Shown here: positions 35,215-44,933 of the stretch, in pieces
Layout of the letters: every line of letters starts with the position of its first letter
Numbering within the stretch: the stretch's first letter is position 1
Assembly (NCBI RefSeq): GCF_032399705.1
Contig: NZ_CP135922.1
Span: forward strand, 5,146,001 to 5,210,000
Source of the DNA: Paenibacillus sp. BIC5C1
Lineage (GTDB): Bacteria; Bacillota; Bacilli; Paenibacillales; Paenibacillaceae
Direction: 5' to 3'
DNA: 64,000 nt
Made by a program: the position numbers and the translations under genes
Notes under the pieces: model-generated
Databases searched by the model: none
What the model saw: only the letters and a program-made list of their open reading frames with translations
What the model was told of the DNA's origin: nothing

Positions 35215-35922
35215 TTACAGAAATAAAGGGGAGAACGCAATCCAGGCCAAAATGAGAGCCAGTACAATACACACATTTTCCACAACAGCTCCATGCTTCG
35301 TGCCCGTACTCATAAGATTGACCCTTATACGCCACTTGAGTGGCGGCAATGGACGAATGCCGCGATTCGTCAACGAATCAGCCAGTAGATGCATGACATA
35401 CGCTGTACCTCCGGCTACCCAGATCTCTGGACCTTGCAGATGAGTTGTACTGTAGAGCAACCCAGCCCATACCGCGGTCCCATATAATGTGTGGGTTAAC
35501 CCCCTGTGGGTTAACGTGGTACACAGCATTAACAGACTGCCAGCAATTAGATTCCACGGTGCGAATGCATGTCCATAAAATACAAGTCCCAATCCGATCG
35601 CAAACATCAACACTTTGCGCAGGGAACGGGACGGCAGGAAAGATACCATCGCAATCAGAATGGCAAGCAGCAGATTCCAGGGTTTCGCCTGAACATAGAA
35701 GTACACAAATACGGCGACAGGCAGCAGGATTGTCTGTAACAGCCGAATAAGACTGTTCGGCAATGCCTTGGATACCAGTAGCGAATTGGGCTCATCAATG
35801 TCTGGCAGCAGCGAACCGATCAGGGCCACGGTAACCGCTGGTGCAGTCACGGGCATGCCGGCCAATTGCAAAACAGAGAGGGATACAGTTGTCCCGATAA
35901 TCAGGTGGGATCTTCCCATCAT
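35215..35922 (-). CDS. YdjM-like membrane-bound metal-dependent hydrolase family protein
   Basis: 235 residues from the ATG at 35922 (AAAGGAAG upstream). The N-terminus MMGRSHLIIGTT and VALIGSLLPDIDEPNS carry the family's His and Asp residues; further conserved spots are LTHRGLTHTL and MHLLADSLTNRGIRPL. Four or more membrane helices. Assigned to the DUF457/YdjM group; the predicted phospholipase-like hydrolase role is not proven. Confidence 0.85.
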   Translation of the reverse strand: MMGRSHLIIGTTVSLSVLQLAGMPVTAPAVTVALIGSLLPDIDEPNSLLVSKALPNSLIRLLQTILLPVAVFVYFYVQAKPWNLLLAILIAMVSFLPSRSLRKVLMFAIGLGLVFYGHAFAPWNLIAGSLLMLCTTLTHRGLTHTLYGTAVWAGLLYSTTHLQGPEIWVAGGTAYVMHLLADSLTNRGIRPLPPLKWRIRVNLMSTGTKHGAVVENVCIVLALILAWIAFSPLFL

Positions 35923-36088
35923 GGTGCAAAAACTTCCTTTCGAAGAAATAGGGAACATATACGGCCCACTCCAGATATTACAACGAAAACAATATAAGAA
36001 CAATAGTTCGCATTTCTCAATTCATTTAACTATAACCTATATCCCTACTTATATGAATTGATATTCATAAAATAATTAAAAAAGCTTC

Positions 36089-36130
36089 CGTGACAGGCAT
36101 CACACTTTGAACTTGTCATGTCTCTATAGT
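36089..36130 (+). promoter_or_regulatory. FNR-type box and promoter 1 of the nir operon
   Basis: The box CGTGA-CAGGCA-TCACA (36089-36104) fits the Bacillus Fnr consensus TGTGA-N6-TCACA. A -10 TATAGT (36125-36130) is centred 31 bases downstream, so the box falls near -41, the position of a class II activator. Confidence 0.6.
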
Positions 36131-36134
36131 ATTT

Positions 36135-36177
36135 AGTGAATTTAATCACATTTAATGTCACAATTGAACGTTATGAT
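36135..36177 (+). promoter_or_regulatory. FNR-type box and promoter 2 of the nir operon
   Basis: A second box, AGTGA-ATTTAA-TCACA (36135-36150), is followed by -10 TATGAT (36172-36177), centred 32 bases downstream. The spacing repeats that of promoter 1. Transcripts would begin about 36184, 56 bases before nirB. Confidence 0.6.
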
Positions 36178-36239
36178 TCAAATATAAACCACTAAAAATG
36201 ATTGTAATGTACAGTGTTCACTAAAGGAGGCATATACAC

Positions 36240-38669
36240 ATGAACGGAAATAAAGAAAAACTGGTTATCATCGGTAATGGTATGGCAGGCATAAGTACAG
36301 TTGAACAAATTTTGAAATTGAGTTCCCGGTTCGACATTACCGTCTTTGGCACAGAGCCCTATCCCAATTACAATCGGATAATGCTGTCCTATGTGCTGGA
36401 AGGCAGCAAAACAATTGATGATATTGTGCTTAATGATCTGCATTGGTATGAAGATTACGGTATCACCCTCCATACGGGTACAACCATAACACGCATTGAG
36501 TCAGAAACACGTGAAGTAGTAACTGCGGAAGGCTTACGTTTCCCTTACGATAAAGTCATCATCGCAACCGGCTCCAGCTCTTTCATTCTTCCTGTACCGG
36601 GTCATGACAAACAAGGGGTCGTTGGCTTCAGGGATATAGCGGATTGTAACGTCATGCTGGAAGCAGCGAAACAATATAAAAAAGCGGCTGTCATTGGAGG
36701 AGGTCTTCTCGGCCTCGAAGCTGCCAAAGGCTTGGTCCAGCTCGGCATGGAAGTTACAGTCGTGCATCTGATGCAGGATCTGATGGAACGCCAGCTTGAC
36801 CCTCAGGCATCTGCGATGTTAAAAACCGAACTTGAGCGACAGGGCATCCGGTTCAAGATGGGCGCACAAACCGCAGAGCTTCTCGGTGGAGAACGGGTAG
36901 AAGGTATTCGTTTTGCAGACGATTCCGTGCTGAACACTGATTTTGTTGTCATGGCAGTAGGCATCAAACCCAATACGGGTGTAGCCCGGGAAAGTGGCCT
37001 GGAAGTTAACCGAGGCATTGTAGTGGATGACTATATGCAGACGTCACTAAATAACGTGTATTCCGTCGGAGAATGTACCGAACATCGCGGTGTATGCTAC
37101 GGCCTCGTTGCCCCACTGTTTGAACAGGGCATGATTCTGGCCAAACATATATGCGGTGTTGATACAGCTCCCTATGAAGGTTCTGTGGTATCCACGAAAT
37201 TGAAAATTTCGGGCGTAGACGTCTTTTCCACCGGTGAATTTATCGACAGTCCCGAACATACGATCATTTCACATAAAGACGACTGGAAACGCACCTACAA
37301 AAAAATTCTGCTTCGGGATAATATCATGGTTGGCGCTGTACTCTTTGGTGATATTACGGATTCTGCCGAATTACAGAAATTGATTAAACAACAGGCTGAG
37401 ATGACAGATGAACTGTATGCTTCACTGATGGGTACAGGTTGCGGTGGGCACAAAAAAGCCACATCCGTGGAAACCATGGCAGAAGACGAAATTGTCTGTG
37501 GATGTAACGGAGTAACCAAAGGAACCATTGTCGATGCCATTACGAATGAGGGATTGACCAGCGTAGACGAAATCAAAGCCTGTACGGGTGCAACCCGCTC
37601 CTGCGGCGGCTGTAAACCGGTTGTTGAACAGATTCTGCAATATGTGCTTGGAGACAACTTTACAGCGGGTGCCAAACAGGGAATCTGCGCTTGCACCTCC
37701 CTCAGCCGGGATGAGATCGTAGCGGAGATTAGACAAAAAGGATTGCAAACGACCAAAGAGGTCATGCATGTTCTGGGTTGGAATCAACCCGAAGGGTGTT
37801 CCAAATGCCGCCCGGCCATTAACTATTACCTTGGTATGATTGCACCAGATACTCATGTGGATGAAAAGGAATCCCGTTTTGTCAACGAACGTATGAATGC
37901 CAATATTCAAAAAGACGGCACGTATACGGTGGTACCGCGCATGTATGGCGGCGTCACAACGCCGGAAGACTTGAAACGCATTGCCGACATTTCGGTCAAA
38001 TACGATGTAAAAGCCGTCAAAGTGACTGGAGGTCAGCGGCTGGACCTGATTGGAGTCAAAAAAGAAGATCTGCCCAAAGTCTGGGCTGAATTGGATATGC
38101 CTTCAGGCTATGCATACGCCAAATCGCTGCGTACAGTCAAAACATGTGTCGGCTCACAATTTTGCCGCTTCGGCACGCAGGATTCCATGGCGATGGGTGC
38201 TCTGCTAGAACGCAAGTTCGAACGTCTCGATCTACCTGCCAAGTTCAAATATGCCGTAAACGGTTGCCCTCGTAACTGTGCAGAGTCGTGTACAAAAGAT
38301 ATCGGAATCGTGGGCAATGACGGCGGCTGGGAAATATTTATTGGAGGCAATGGCGGCATCAAGGCCAGACTGGCTGACTCTCTGTGCAAGGTGAAGACCG
38401 ATGAAGAACTAGTTGAGCTTTGTGGAGCGATCATGCAGCATTATCGGGAGACAGCCAACTACCTGGAGCGGACTTCCGAATGGGTGGAACGTGTTGGGTT
38501 GGAGCAGATTCGGGCCGTTGTTGTCGAAGACGTAAAAGAGCGTAAGGCGCTTATGGAACGAATTGAATTCGCTCTTGAGCAAGTGGAAGATCCTTGGAAA
38601 AAAGCACTGCGTAACGAGGAAGGCCAGAACAAACTTTTCCAGGGCATAGAAGTTTCTGCTCGACCGTAG
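36240..38669 (+). CDS. nirB: Assimilatory/fermentative nitrite reductase large subunit
   Basis: 809 residues; AAAGGAGG before the ATG. Order: FAD/NAD(P)-binding pyridine-nucleotide oxidoreductase (VIIGNGMAGIS, IGGGLLGLEAA), BFD-type [2Fe-2S] region (CGCNGVTKGTI...CGGC and a second set ACTSLSRDEIV...CSKC), then the siroheme/[4Fe-4S] sulfite-reductase-like domains with TCVGSQFCRFGTQDS and GCPRNCAESC. Reduces nitrite to ammonium with NAD(P)H. First gene of nirB-nirD-nirC, behind two FNR-type promoters, which points to induction without oxygen. Confidence 0.97.
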   Translation: MNGNKEKLVIIGNGMAGISTVEQILKLSSRFDITVFGTEPYPNYNRIMLSYVLEGSKTIDDIVLNDLHWYEDYGITLHTGTTITRIESETREVVTAEGLRFPYDKVIIATGSSSFILPVPGHDKQGVVGFRDIADCNVMLEAAKQYKKAAVIGGGLLGLEAAKGLVQLGMEVTVVHLMQDLMERQLDPQASAMLKTELERQGIRFKMGAQTAELLGGERVEGIRFADDSVLNTDFVVMAVGIKPNTGVARESGLEVNRGIVVDDYMQTSLNNVYSVGECTEHRGVCYGLVAPLFEQGMILAKHICGVDTAPYEGSVVSTKLKISGVDVFSTGEFIDSPEHTIISHKDDWKRTYKKILLRDNIMVGAVLFGDITDSAELQKLIKQQAEMTDELYASLMGTGCGGHKKATSVETMAEDEIVCGCNGVTKGTIVDAITNEGLTSVDEIKACTGATRSCGGCKPVVEQILQYVLGDNFTAGAKQGICACTSLSRDEIVAEIRQKGLQTTKEVMHVLGWNQPEGCSKCRPAINYYLGMIAPDTHVDEKESRFVNERMNANIQKDGTYTVVPRMYGGVTTPEDLKRIADISVKYDVKAVKVTGGQRLDLIGVKKEDLPKVWAELDMPSGYAYAKSLRTVKTCVGSQFCRFGTQDSMAMGALLERKFERLDLPAKFKYAVNGCPRNCAESCTKDIGIVGNDGGWEIFIGGNGGIKARLADSLCKVKTDEELVELCGAIMQHYRETANYLERTSEWVERVGLEQIRAVVVEDVKERKALMERIEFALEQVEDPWKKALRNEEGQNKLFQGIEVSARP

Positions 38670-38739
38670 TCCTCTGTCTCTGCCATTATGATATATATTG
38701 ACCCTGTAACGTGAACCTGATAATGAAGGAGATGTTCAT

Positions 38740-39066
38740 ATGACAACACAGCAATCTGCCATCTACTATCCTGCCGGAGAGATCGAAGAATTTCTGCCCC
38801 AGATAGGTAGAGTGGTTGAGATCAAAGACCATGAACTAGCTGTATTTCGCACCTCAGATGGCACCATCTTTGCTGCAGAAAATAGAAATCCTCATCCCAA
38901 GGGTGGACCGCTGGCGGAAGGGATTGTCTCCGGGTATTATCTGTATGATCCACTGTATGATTGGAAAATCGACCTGAACACAGGTCTTGTGCAGGCACCC
39001 GATCAGGGACAAGTCCAGATGTATTCTGTGAAGATCGAGAACGGGCAGGTCTGGATCGCTTTATAG
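38740..39066 (+). CDS. nirD: Nitrite reductase small subunit
   Basis: 108 residues with a Rieske-like fold (AVFRTSDGTIFAAENRNPHPKGGPLAEG, YDPLYDWKIDL). The cluster-binding cysteines are absent (NPHP and PLYDW in their place), as in many NirD proteins, so it probably has a structural or assembly role beside NirB. Lies 70 bases after nirB with AAGGAG before the ATG. Confidence 0.93.
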   Translation: MTTQQSAIYYPAGEIEEFLPQIGRVVEIKDHELAVFRTSDGTIFAAENRNPHPKGGPLAEGIVSGYYLYDPLYDWKIDLNTGLVQAPDQGQVQMYSVKIENGQVWIAL

Positions 39067-39120
39067 TTAGATAAAAAGTTCACTGTCAACGACAGATGCA
39101 CGATAATGGGGGAAATCGTC

Positions 39121-39903
39121 ATGTATACATCAAATGTTGAAGGAATTATTGAAGCAGCGGTTAAAAAACGAGATCAAATGAACGCAAGCCTGCCTCGTTA
39201 CATGGTTGCCGCTTTGATGGCTGGCGCATATGTAGGCCTTGGCATCATTCTGATATTCAGTATCGGCGCCCCACTGCTAGCTGCTCAGTCCCCACTGCAA
39301 ATGATGCTGATGGGCATGTCTTTTGGACTCGCCCTCACACTCGTCATCTTTGCTGGTTCGGAGCTGTTTACTGGTAACAATATGTTCTTTACAATGAGCA
39401 CGCTGGCTGGTCGGACTACTATTCGGGATACTCTCAAAAACTGGGGACTCGTCTTCCTTGGCAATCTGATCGGTGCCGTTCTGCTCAGTCTGCTTATTGT
39501 GGGGAGCGGTCTCTTCAAGACTGCGACTCCGGAACATCTGCTTTTTGTCGTTTCTGCCAAAAAGATGGCTGCTCCCGTTAGTGAACTTTTCTTCCGTGGC
39601 ATTCTCTGTAACTGGCTGGTCTGTCTGGCGATCTGGATGGCGGCCCGTTCAAAAGAAGATATTGCCAAACTCGTCCTCATCTGGTGGTGTCTGTACGCCT
39701 TTATTGCGAGTGGATATGAACACAGCGTCGCCAATATGACTTTGCTCTCCTTGTCCTGGTTGTTGCCAAACCACCCGGAAACAATTACTCTGGCAGGCTG
39801 GATGCATAACATGATTCCGGTCACGCTCGGTAATATTATCGGCGGTGCGCTGTTTGTAGGTATGGCGTACTGGTTTGTTTCGCCCGTGAGGAAAAAAGGC
39901 TAG
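39121..39903 (+). CDS. nirC: Formate/nitrite transporter family protein
   Basis: 260 residues from the ATG at 39121, behind GGGGGAAATCGTC. Six membrane helices of the FNT pentameric channel family; family spots are GAYVGLGIIL, FAGSELFTGNN and SGYEHSVANM. Moves nitrite (or formate) across the membrane. The place after nirBD argues for nitrite. Confidence 0.92.
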   Translation: MYTSNVEGIIEAAVKKRDQMNASLPRYMVAALMAGAYVGLGIILIFSIGAPLLAAQSPLQMMLMGMSFGLALTLVIFAGSELFTGNNMFFTMSTLAGRTTIRDTLKNWGLVFLGNLIGAVLLSLLIVGSGLFKTATPEHLLFVVSAKKMAAPVSELFFRGILCNWLVCLAIWMAARSKEDIAKLVLIWWCLYAFIASGYEHSVANMTLLSLSWLLPNHPETITLAGWMHNMIPVTLGNIIGGALFVGMAYWFVSPVRKKG

Positions 39904-39960
39904 CTTATTCCCCATCCTTTTCCCATCCGCAATATCTTAAATGAACGGATGTAGATAAAT

Positions 39961-40015
39961 GCAAAAGCCATCTTATTCTCTGATTCTACTTTCAGAGAAT
40001 AAGATGGCTTTTGGC
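39961..40015 (+). terminator. Terminator of the nir operon
   Basis: A 20-bp stem: CAAAAGCCATCTTATTCTCTGA side pairs with TCAGAGAATAAGATGGCTTTTG across a 9-base loop (only arms' ends quoted as AAAAGCC / GGCTTTT). The T-run is TTTT. Confidence 0.85.
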
Positions 40016-40128
40016 TGTCCAGCGATTCGACTTCTACTTTACCTTCGACTGTATCAGGGTTAATCTGTAGTTGACATAATCAAGTTATAATTAGTGCATA
40101 CTTATAACTAAAAAGGATGATTGCACAC

Positions 40129-40758
40129 ATGGGAATTCACACGTACTTTAGATCACTCAACGATCTCGAGCGCATTATTCGTACCCCGGGAAAATTCAAG
40201 TTCGAGGAACACAGCGTATCCGCCCACTCCTGGAAAGTCGTGCAGTATGCCAAAACACTCGCCGATATTGAGGAACAGCATGGGGTCGCCATCGATTGGA
40301 AGAAGCTTTACGAAATTACCAGCAGTCATGATTATGGTGAAATCTTCATCGGTGATATCAAAACGCCGGTCAAACATTATTCACTGGAGCTTCGTTCGAT
40401 GCTGCAACAGGTAGAAGAAGGCATGGTTGAGCATTTTATTAACGAAAATATTCCTGAAGAATTCCAGCCGATTTTCCGCAGACAGCTGCGTGAAGGCAAA
40501 GATAACTCTGTCGAAGGACTTATTCTGGAAGTGGCCGACAAAATGGATCAGGTGTACGAAGCGTTTGCTGAACTGCAGCGTGGCAATACAGAAAAGGAAT
40601 TTATCGTGATGTACCGATATGCCCTGATCAAAATCAAAAATATTGACCTCCACTGTGTACACTATTTCCTCGAGCAGATTCTCCCCGACATCATTGAGGA
40701 AGGCAATCGTTCCCCATTTGATATCCGCCAAATCACGGAAGATGCTTTGTCACAATAA
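40129..40758 (+). CDS. YfbR-like HD-domain nucleotidase/phosphohydrolase
   Basis: 209 residues from the ATG at 40129 (AAAGGATG nine bases upstream). HD motifs: EEHSVSAHSWKVVQYA (His), TSSHDYGEIFIGDI (HD) and LEVADKMDQVYEA (Asp). YfbR-type enzymes dephosphorylate deoxyribonucleoside 5'-monophosphates; this subgroup is close but the substrate is inferred. Single-gene unit. Confidence 0.85.
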   Translation: MGIHTYFRSLNDLERIIRTPGKFKFEEHSVSAHSWKVVQYAKTLADIEEQHGVAIDWKKLYEITSSHDYGEIFIGDIKTPVKHYSLELRSMLQQVEEGMVEHFINENIPEEFQPIFRRQLREGKDNSVEGLILEVADKMDQVYEAFAELQRGNTEKEFIVMYRYALIKIKNIDLHCVHYFLEQILPDIIEEGNRSPFDIRQITEDALSQ

Positions 40759-40765
40759 TCAGCTC

Positions 40766-40812
40766 CAGTCATCGTGGTTCTTCAAGAGCCATGGACAGGG
40801 CTTTTTTTCGTT
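40766..40812 (+). terminator. Terminator behind the HD hydrolase gene
   Basis: Two adjoining hairpins, CATCGTGGTTCTT/AAGAGCCATG and AGCC-N8-GGCT, followed by TTTTTTTCG. Confidence 0.65.
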
Positions 40813-41569
40813 ATTGTAACCTTTGGCGATATTCGCTGGGATAGAGTCCCGTTTTGTTTTTGAAAATACGGCTAAAATAATGGGAATCACTATATCCCAC
40901 CGCTTTACCTACTGTCTTGATATCCATATCATCAAAGGCCGCGAGCATGCGTTTTGCTTCGTTGATTCGGAGCCCTGTCATGTATTTGAGCGGGGTCTCA
41001 CCCGTCACCTTTTTGAAACATTTCCCCAGGTAATCCACACTAAAATGCATCTGGCCTGCCATGTCCTGCAACGTAATTTCATGCATATAGTTCTGTTTCA
41101 GATACAATTTGACTGCCTCTGCAATGTCCTCCGGCTTCACCTGCTCATCCAGCATTGCACTGACATGTGCCAGCGAATCCCCTGCATGGCCAAGCTTTAA
41201 TTCCATTGCATCCAGCAGAGATCGAAGCTGTTCTTCCGTAAGGGGTTTAAGCAAATAATCCTCTACCTTGTAACTGATGGCCTGGCGTGCAAACTCAAAC
41301 TCATGGTGGCCGCTCAGGATCACGATCTTGACATGCGGATAGGCAAAATACAGATGTTTCGCCAGTTCCAGTCCATTCATGACGGGCATCTGAATATCGG
41401 TAACGACCAGATCAGGCACTGTATGTTCAATCAATTCCAATGCTTCCTGTCCATTTCTAGCTTCACCGATAACCTCAAACCGTGTGCCCAGCTCGCTGAA
41501 TTTCCGGGACACATTGCGGCGAATTAACGCCTCGTCCTCCACAATAATGGTTCTATATGTCATCACCAT
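40811..41569 (-). CDS. YesN-type response regulator with AraC output domain
   Basis: 252 residues. The receiver domain (1-120) has VEDEALIRR, the phospho-acceptor Asp in LVVTDIQMPVMNG and Lys in EDYLLKP. The C-terminal AraC/XylS domain holds two helix-turn-helix units (MAGQMHFSVDYLGKCFK; VGKAVGYSDSHYFSRIFKNKTGLYPSEYRQ). Five bases separate it from the sensor kinase gene. Likely target: the divergent sugar ABC operon. Confidence 0.93.
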   Translation of the reverse strand: MVMTYRTIIVEDEALIRRNVSRKFSELGTRFEVIGEARNGQEALELIEHTVPDLVVTDIQMPVMNGLELAKHLYFAYPHVKIVILSGHHEFEFARQAISYKVEDYLLKPLTEEQLRSLLDAMELKLGHAGDSLAHVSAMLDEQVKPEDIAEAVKLYLKQNYMHEITLQDMAGQMHFSVDYLGKCFKKVTGETPLKYMTGLRINEAKRMLAAFDDMDIKTVGKAVGYSDSHYFSRIFKNKTGLYPSEYRQRLQ

Positions 41570-41574
41570 GCGTT

Positions 41575-43455
41575 TTAACTGTGCTCCTTTCGAATGGAAC
41601 CGCCAATCGTAATGCTGACGCCGCCAGAAGGTTTATTCCTAATATGCATATGTGCCGCGGAACCATACCATAATTTGAGTCTGATCCAGATGTTTTTCAA
41701 TCCCATCCCGTTGATCTCAAGTTCAGGCATAGCCTCCCATTCCTGTGATTGTTGTATGTACTGCTGGATGAGCGTAAGCGCCTCGGGTTCCATGCCAGGT
41801 CCGTTATCTTCCACTGTCATTAGCCAGGTCTCCTGCAAAGTGTCCAGCTCTCCAATGATATACAGTTTCCAGGGTGGAGTATCACGCAGTCCATATTTCA
41901 TGACATTTTCCAGTAAAGGCTGAATGAGCAGCATGGGGACCTGAAGATTTTTCATCAAGTCCGGAACATGGAATTCATAAAGCAGATCATCTTCGAACCG
42001 AATTTTCATACACTTCAAATATCGCTCACAGTAGTCGATTTCTTTTTCCAATGGAACACCGCTTTTGTTCGGAGCCGAGATGTAACGCAGCATGGATGCA
42101 ATGTGACCACAGAACGCAACGATCTGTTCATTCATGCCCTCTTCCGCCATGATGCTGATGTTCGTAATGTTGTTATACAGAAAATGAGGGTTCATCTGGG
42201 ACTGCAACGCCAGCAATCTGGCATCCGTTTCCTGAGATTTGATCGCCAGCATGTCTTGGAAGGATTGCACAAGCTGTTGATTCAATTGAATAAAGGTATC
42301 ATTCAACTCATCCATCTCACGGATGGAACCCGGATATTCCAACTTGAACAACTGGCCAGAGTCCTGACCTGTGGTCAGATCGTGGAGGCCAGTTTTCTGA
42401 ATAATGCGCTGCAAACGGTGGAGCGGTAAGGTAACACGTTTGGAGATCAGATATGAGAGGAGCAGAATAAGAATTAAGGTAGCTAAAGTTGCCCCCATAA
42501 ACAGAAAAGCCATGCGATTCAGATTCGCAAACAGGGATTGTTTGGACTGCATCACGATAACCGTCCATCCGGTCTCCTGCGAGGTCGTGTAGGTCATCAT
42601 TTGCTTTGAATTTCCTTTGGGATCTACCACTTCTTGCATCGTTTCTGGTGGATAGCGGTCGTTACGAATCAAGTTAACAACGTCGGAATGGGGTGCATTT
42701 AACGGATGTTCATTGGACAAAAAAGGATATAACAGCTCATTACGTTCATTCAATACATAGACACTCAGATCTTCGTTCCCCGCTTGCACCTCATTCAAAT
42801 GCTGGAACAGGGTTCCGGCATCCTGCAAAATTTCCACTACTCCTTGCGAGACATAATTTCCATCCTTATACACCCGGGTAAGGGAGAGATATGGTTTACC
42901 TGACTCCCCCTGCCCTGTTGGCATCGGTAATGCCCCACCATCCAGTAAACTTATGACACGCCAGCCATTGCGCGCCCACGTTTCCTCGTACCACGGTCTT
43001 TGGGTCAGATCTACAGACAGCTGTCCATTGAACGCACCGGCACCCAGCATTTTACCGTTCACATCATAGATATTAGCTTGTTTGGCTGTGTTGGAGCTGC
43101 TAATGATCGCCAGAATGACATCAATCAGCGTTGTTGTATCCTTGTAAAACGCCGGGTCACTTGTGAGCGTCTGTTCGTTGTTCTCCGCTGGAGATAAATA
43201 GTGACTGAAGTGCTCCTTGACCAGATTGGAATATACGATGTTCATGGAGAAATTATTCATTTTGACGATCTCCTGATCCAGATTGCCCACCATCGAGTTC
43301 CCCAGCTGTTTCTGCTGTTCGGCACTTCGACTACGAATGTCATTGGCAAGAAAAACATACAAGAGACTGGCTACAATCAATGAAAATACAATAAATACCG
43401 CAGAGTAGTAGGCAAACAGACTTTGCTGAAGCGTCCGGAATCGGTACTTAACCAT
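41575..43455 (-). CDS. YesM-type sensor histidine kinase
   Basis: 626 residues. Order: membrane helix (about 13-33), extracytoplasmic Cache-like sensor region, second membrane helix (about 325-347), HAMP, then His_kinase (PF06580-type) with the phosphorylation His in LQSQMNPHFLYNNITNIS (about 430) and ATPase motifs VEDNGPGM and GMGLKNI. The usual partner of YesN-type regulators and sugar importers. Confidence 0.94.
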   Translation of the reverse strand: MVKYRFRTLQQSLFAYYSAVFIVFSLIVASLLYVFLANDIRSRSAEQQKQLGNSMVGNLDQEIVKMNNFSMNIVYSNLVKEHFSHYLSPAENNEQTLTSDPAFYKDTTTLIDVILAIISSSNTAKQANIYDVNGKMLGAGAFNGQLSVDLTQRPWYEETWARNGWRVISLLDGGALPMPTGQGESGKPYLSLTRVYKDGNYVSQGVVEILQDAGTLFQHLNEVQAGNEDLSVYVLNERNELLYPFLSNEHPLNAPHSDVVNLIRNDRYPPETMQEVVDPKGNSKQMMTYTTSQETGWTVIVMQSKQSLFANLNRMAFLFMGATLATLILILLLSYLISKRVTLPLHRLQRIIQKTGLHDLTTGQDSGQLFKLEYPGSIREMDELNDTFIQLNQQLVQSFQDMLAIKSQETDARLLALQSQMNPHFLYNNITNISIMAEEGMNEQIVAFCGHIASMLRYISAPNKSGVPLEKEIDYCERYLKCMKIRFEDDLLYEFHVPDLMKNLQVPMLLIQPLLENVMKYGLRDTPPWKLYIIGELDTLQETWLMTVEDNGPGMEPEALTLIQQYIQQSQEWEAMPELEINGMGLKNIWIRLKLWYGSAAHMHIRNKPSGGVSITIGGSIRKEHS

Positions 43456-43527
43456 CTCACACCTCGTTATTGGATGATATCTTGCAACTTACTCGAAAAT
43501 GTCCACCCAACAGAACGCTTTTGTCTA

Positions 43528-43556
43528 TTGAGCACATTCTTCGTTCCGCGTAAAGT
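43528..43556 (+). promoter_or_regulatory. Candidate promoter of the first ABC operon
   Basis: TTGAGC (43528-43533), 17-bp spacer, TAAAGT (43551-43556), in the divergent gap with yesM. A cre-like site (43567-43580; AGAATACGCTTACA) overlaps the predicted start and would allow catabolite repression; it deviates from the consensus at two positions. Confidence 0.35.
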
Positions 43557-43631
43557 TATCCACATAAGAATACGCTTACATGAAGCGTTTCGGCAAGAGC
43601 TATTATTCTTTATTCCATGGGAGGTTCATTG

Positions 43632-44933
43632 ATGAGAAAACGATTTCTATTATCCCTCGTAGGTGCGCTGCTGCTGTCCAGCCTGCTTCTTGCCGGGTGC
43701 AACTCCGGTAAAAGTTCCGAAGGTTCAGGGAAGGTAACACTAACGTTCGGAACAAGTCAGAGCGGCATTCCACGTACGGGTATCATGCAAACGATGGCGA
43801 AAGAATATGAGCAGGAAACGGGTGTGAAAATTGACTTTCAGGTGGTCCCTGATGCCCAGTGGCGTGACCTGATTAAGGTGAAGCTTGCCTCAGGCGAAGC
43901 TCCAGATATTTTCAATGTGGATGTGGACCCGCTGAGCATGCCTGCCAACGTAAGACCTGAGGAAAATGCAATTGATCTGACCAATGAGGAATTTACAGGA
44001 CGCATGTCCGAAGAGATTTTACCAACGGTTAGCTATAAAGAGAAGGTGTATGGAGTTTCTTTTGCACCATCGAAAATCTGGTATGTGTACTATAACAAAC
44101 GCATTTTTGAAGAGCTCGGTATCCAGCCTCCAACGTCCTACGCCGAGTTCAAGGCAATCAGTCAGAAGATCAAGGACAAGGATATCATTCCGTTCTATCA
44201 GGCCCCTGCCAGCGGATGGTATCAGGTACTGCCATTGTTTGAAACCGGCCCAAACTATGAGCAAGCAACGCCGGGAACGTACGAGAAGCTGAACAACAAT
44301 GAGATGAAGGTCGCGGATTTGACGCAGCTCAAGACGGTCATCGAGCAGTTAAAGGAATTTGCGGATCTTGGTTACTTCGGCAAGGATTTTCTGTCCAATA
44401 CGGTCGAGGCTGGCATTGAAGCCTTTGGTCAGGAGAAAGCAGCCATGCTGCTTCGAGTTCCAGGCACTGAAAAGGAAGTGTCTGAGGCCTATCCGGACAT
44501 GAAGGACAATATGGGATTTTTCGTGATGCCATGGGGCGATAATCAGACGATTGGTGTGAATCCAGGCGGTTCGGCTGCGATGTTTGGCAACAAAAACAGC
44601 AAGCACCCGGAAGAGGTACTGAAGTTTTTCCGGTGGATCACGGAGCATGATCATCTGCAGCGTGTATTCGATGGGGGTGAAGGCAACCTGACCATCTGCT
44701 GGCCTGAAATTGAACCGAAGCTGACACAGGACTATATCGACTACGAGAAAAATCATGAGAAAGGCACGGTCATGCAGGCCGCTGTAAAGTACATTGATCC
44801 GCAGTGGATGGATATCGGCAAGGATCTTTCCGGCATGTTCGCTGGAGCGATGACCCCGGATCAGATTCTGCAAAATATAGATAAACGCCGGGCTGAACAA
44901 GCCAAAGTGCTGAAAGATGATGCGTGGCAATAA
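43632..44933 (+). CDS. Sugar ABC transporter substrate-binding lipoprotein
   Basis: 433 residues from the ATG at 43632 (GGGAGG eight bases upstream). Lipoprotein signal with lipobox LLLAGC. The rest is a family 1 solute-binding fold (YEQETGVKIDFQVVPDAQWRD; GEAPDIFNVD; SILEIEG-like regions absent). With the two permeases downstream it forms a carbohydrate importer; the ATPase is missing here and is probably a shared MsmX type. Substrate unknown. Confidence 0.92.
   Translation: MRKRFLLSLVGALLLSSLLLAGCNSGKSSEGSGKVTLTFGTSQSGIPRTGIMQTMAKEYEQETGVKIDFQVVPDAQWRDLIKVKLASGEAPDIFNVDVDPLSMPANVRPEENAIDLTNEEFTGRMSEEILPTVSYKEKVYGVSFAPSKIWYVYYNKRIFEELGIQPPTSYAEFKAISQKIKDKDIIPFYQAPASGWYQVLPLFETGPNYEQATPGTYEKLNNNEMKVADLTQLKTVIEQLKEFADLGYFGKDFLSNTVEAGIEAFGQEKAAMLLRVPGTEKEVSEAYPDMKDNMGFFVMPWGDNQTIGVNPGGSAAMFGNKNSKHPEEVLKFFRWITEHDHLQRVFDGGEGNLTICWPEIEPKLTQDYIDYEKNHEKGTVMQAAVKYIDPQWMDIGKDLSGMFAGAMTPDQILQNIDKRRAEQAKVLKDDAWQ

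Noticed and set aside
40071-40099. TTGACA near TATAAT before the HD hydrolase gene as a promoter
   Set aside because: The two hexamers are only nine bases apart and no good -10 lies 16-18 bases after TTGACA.
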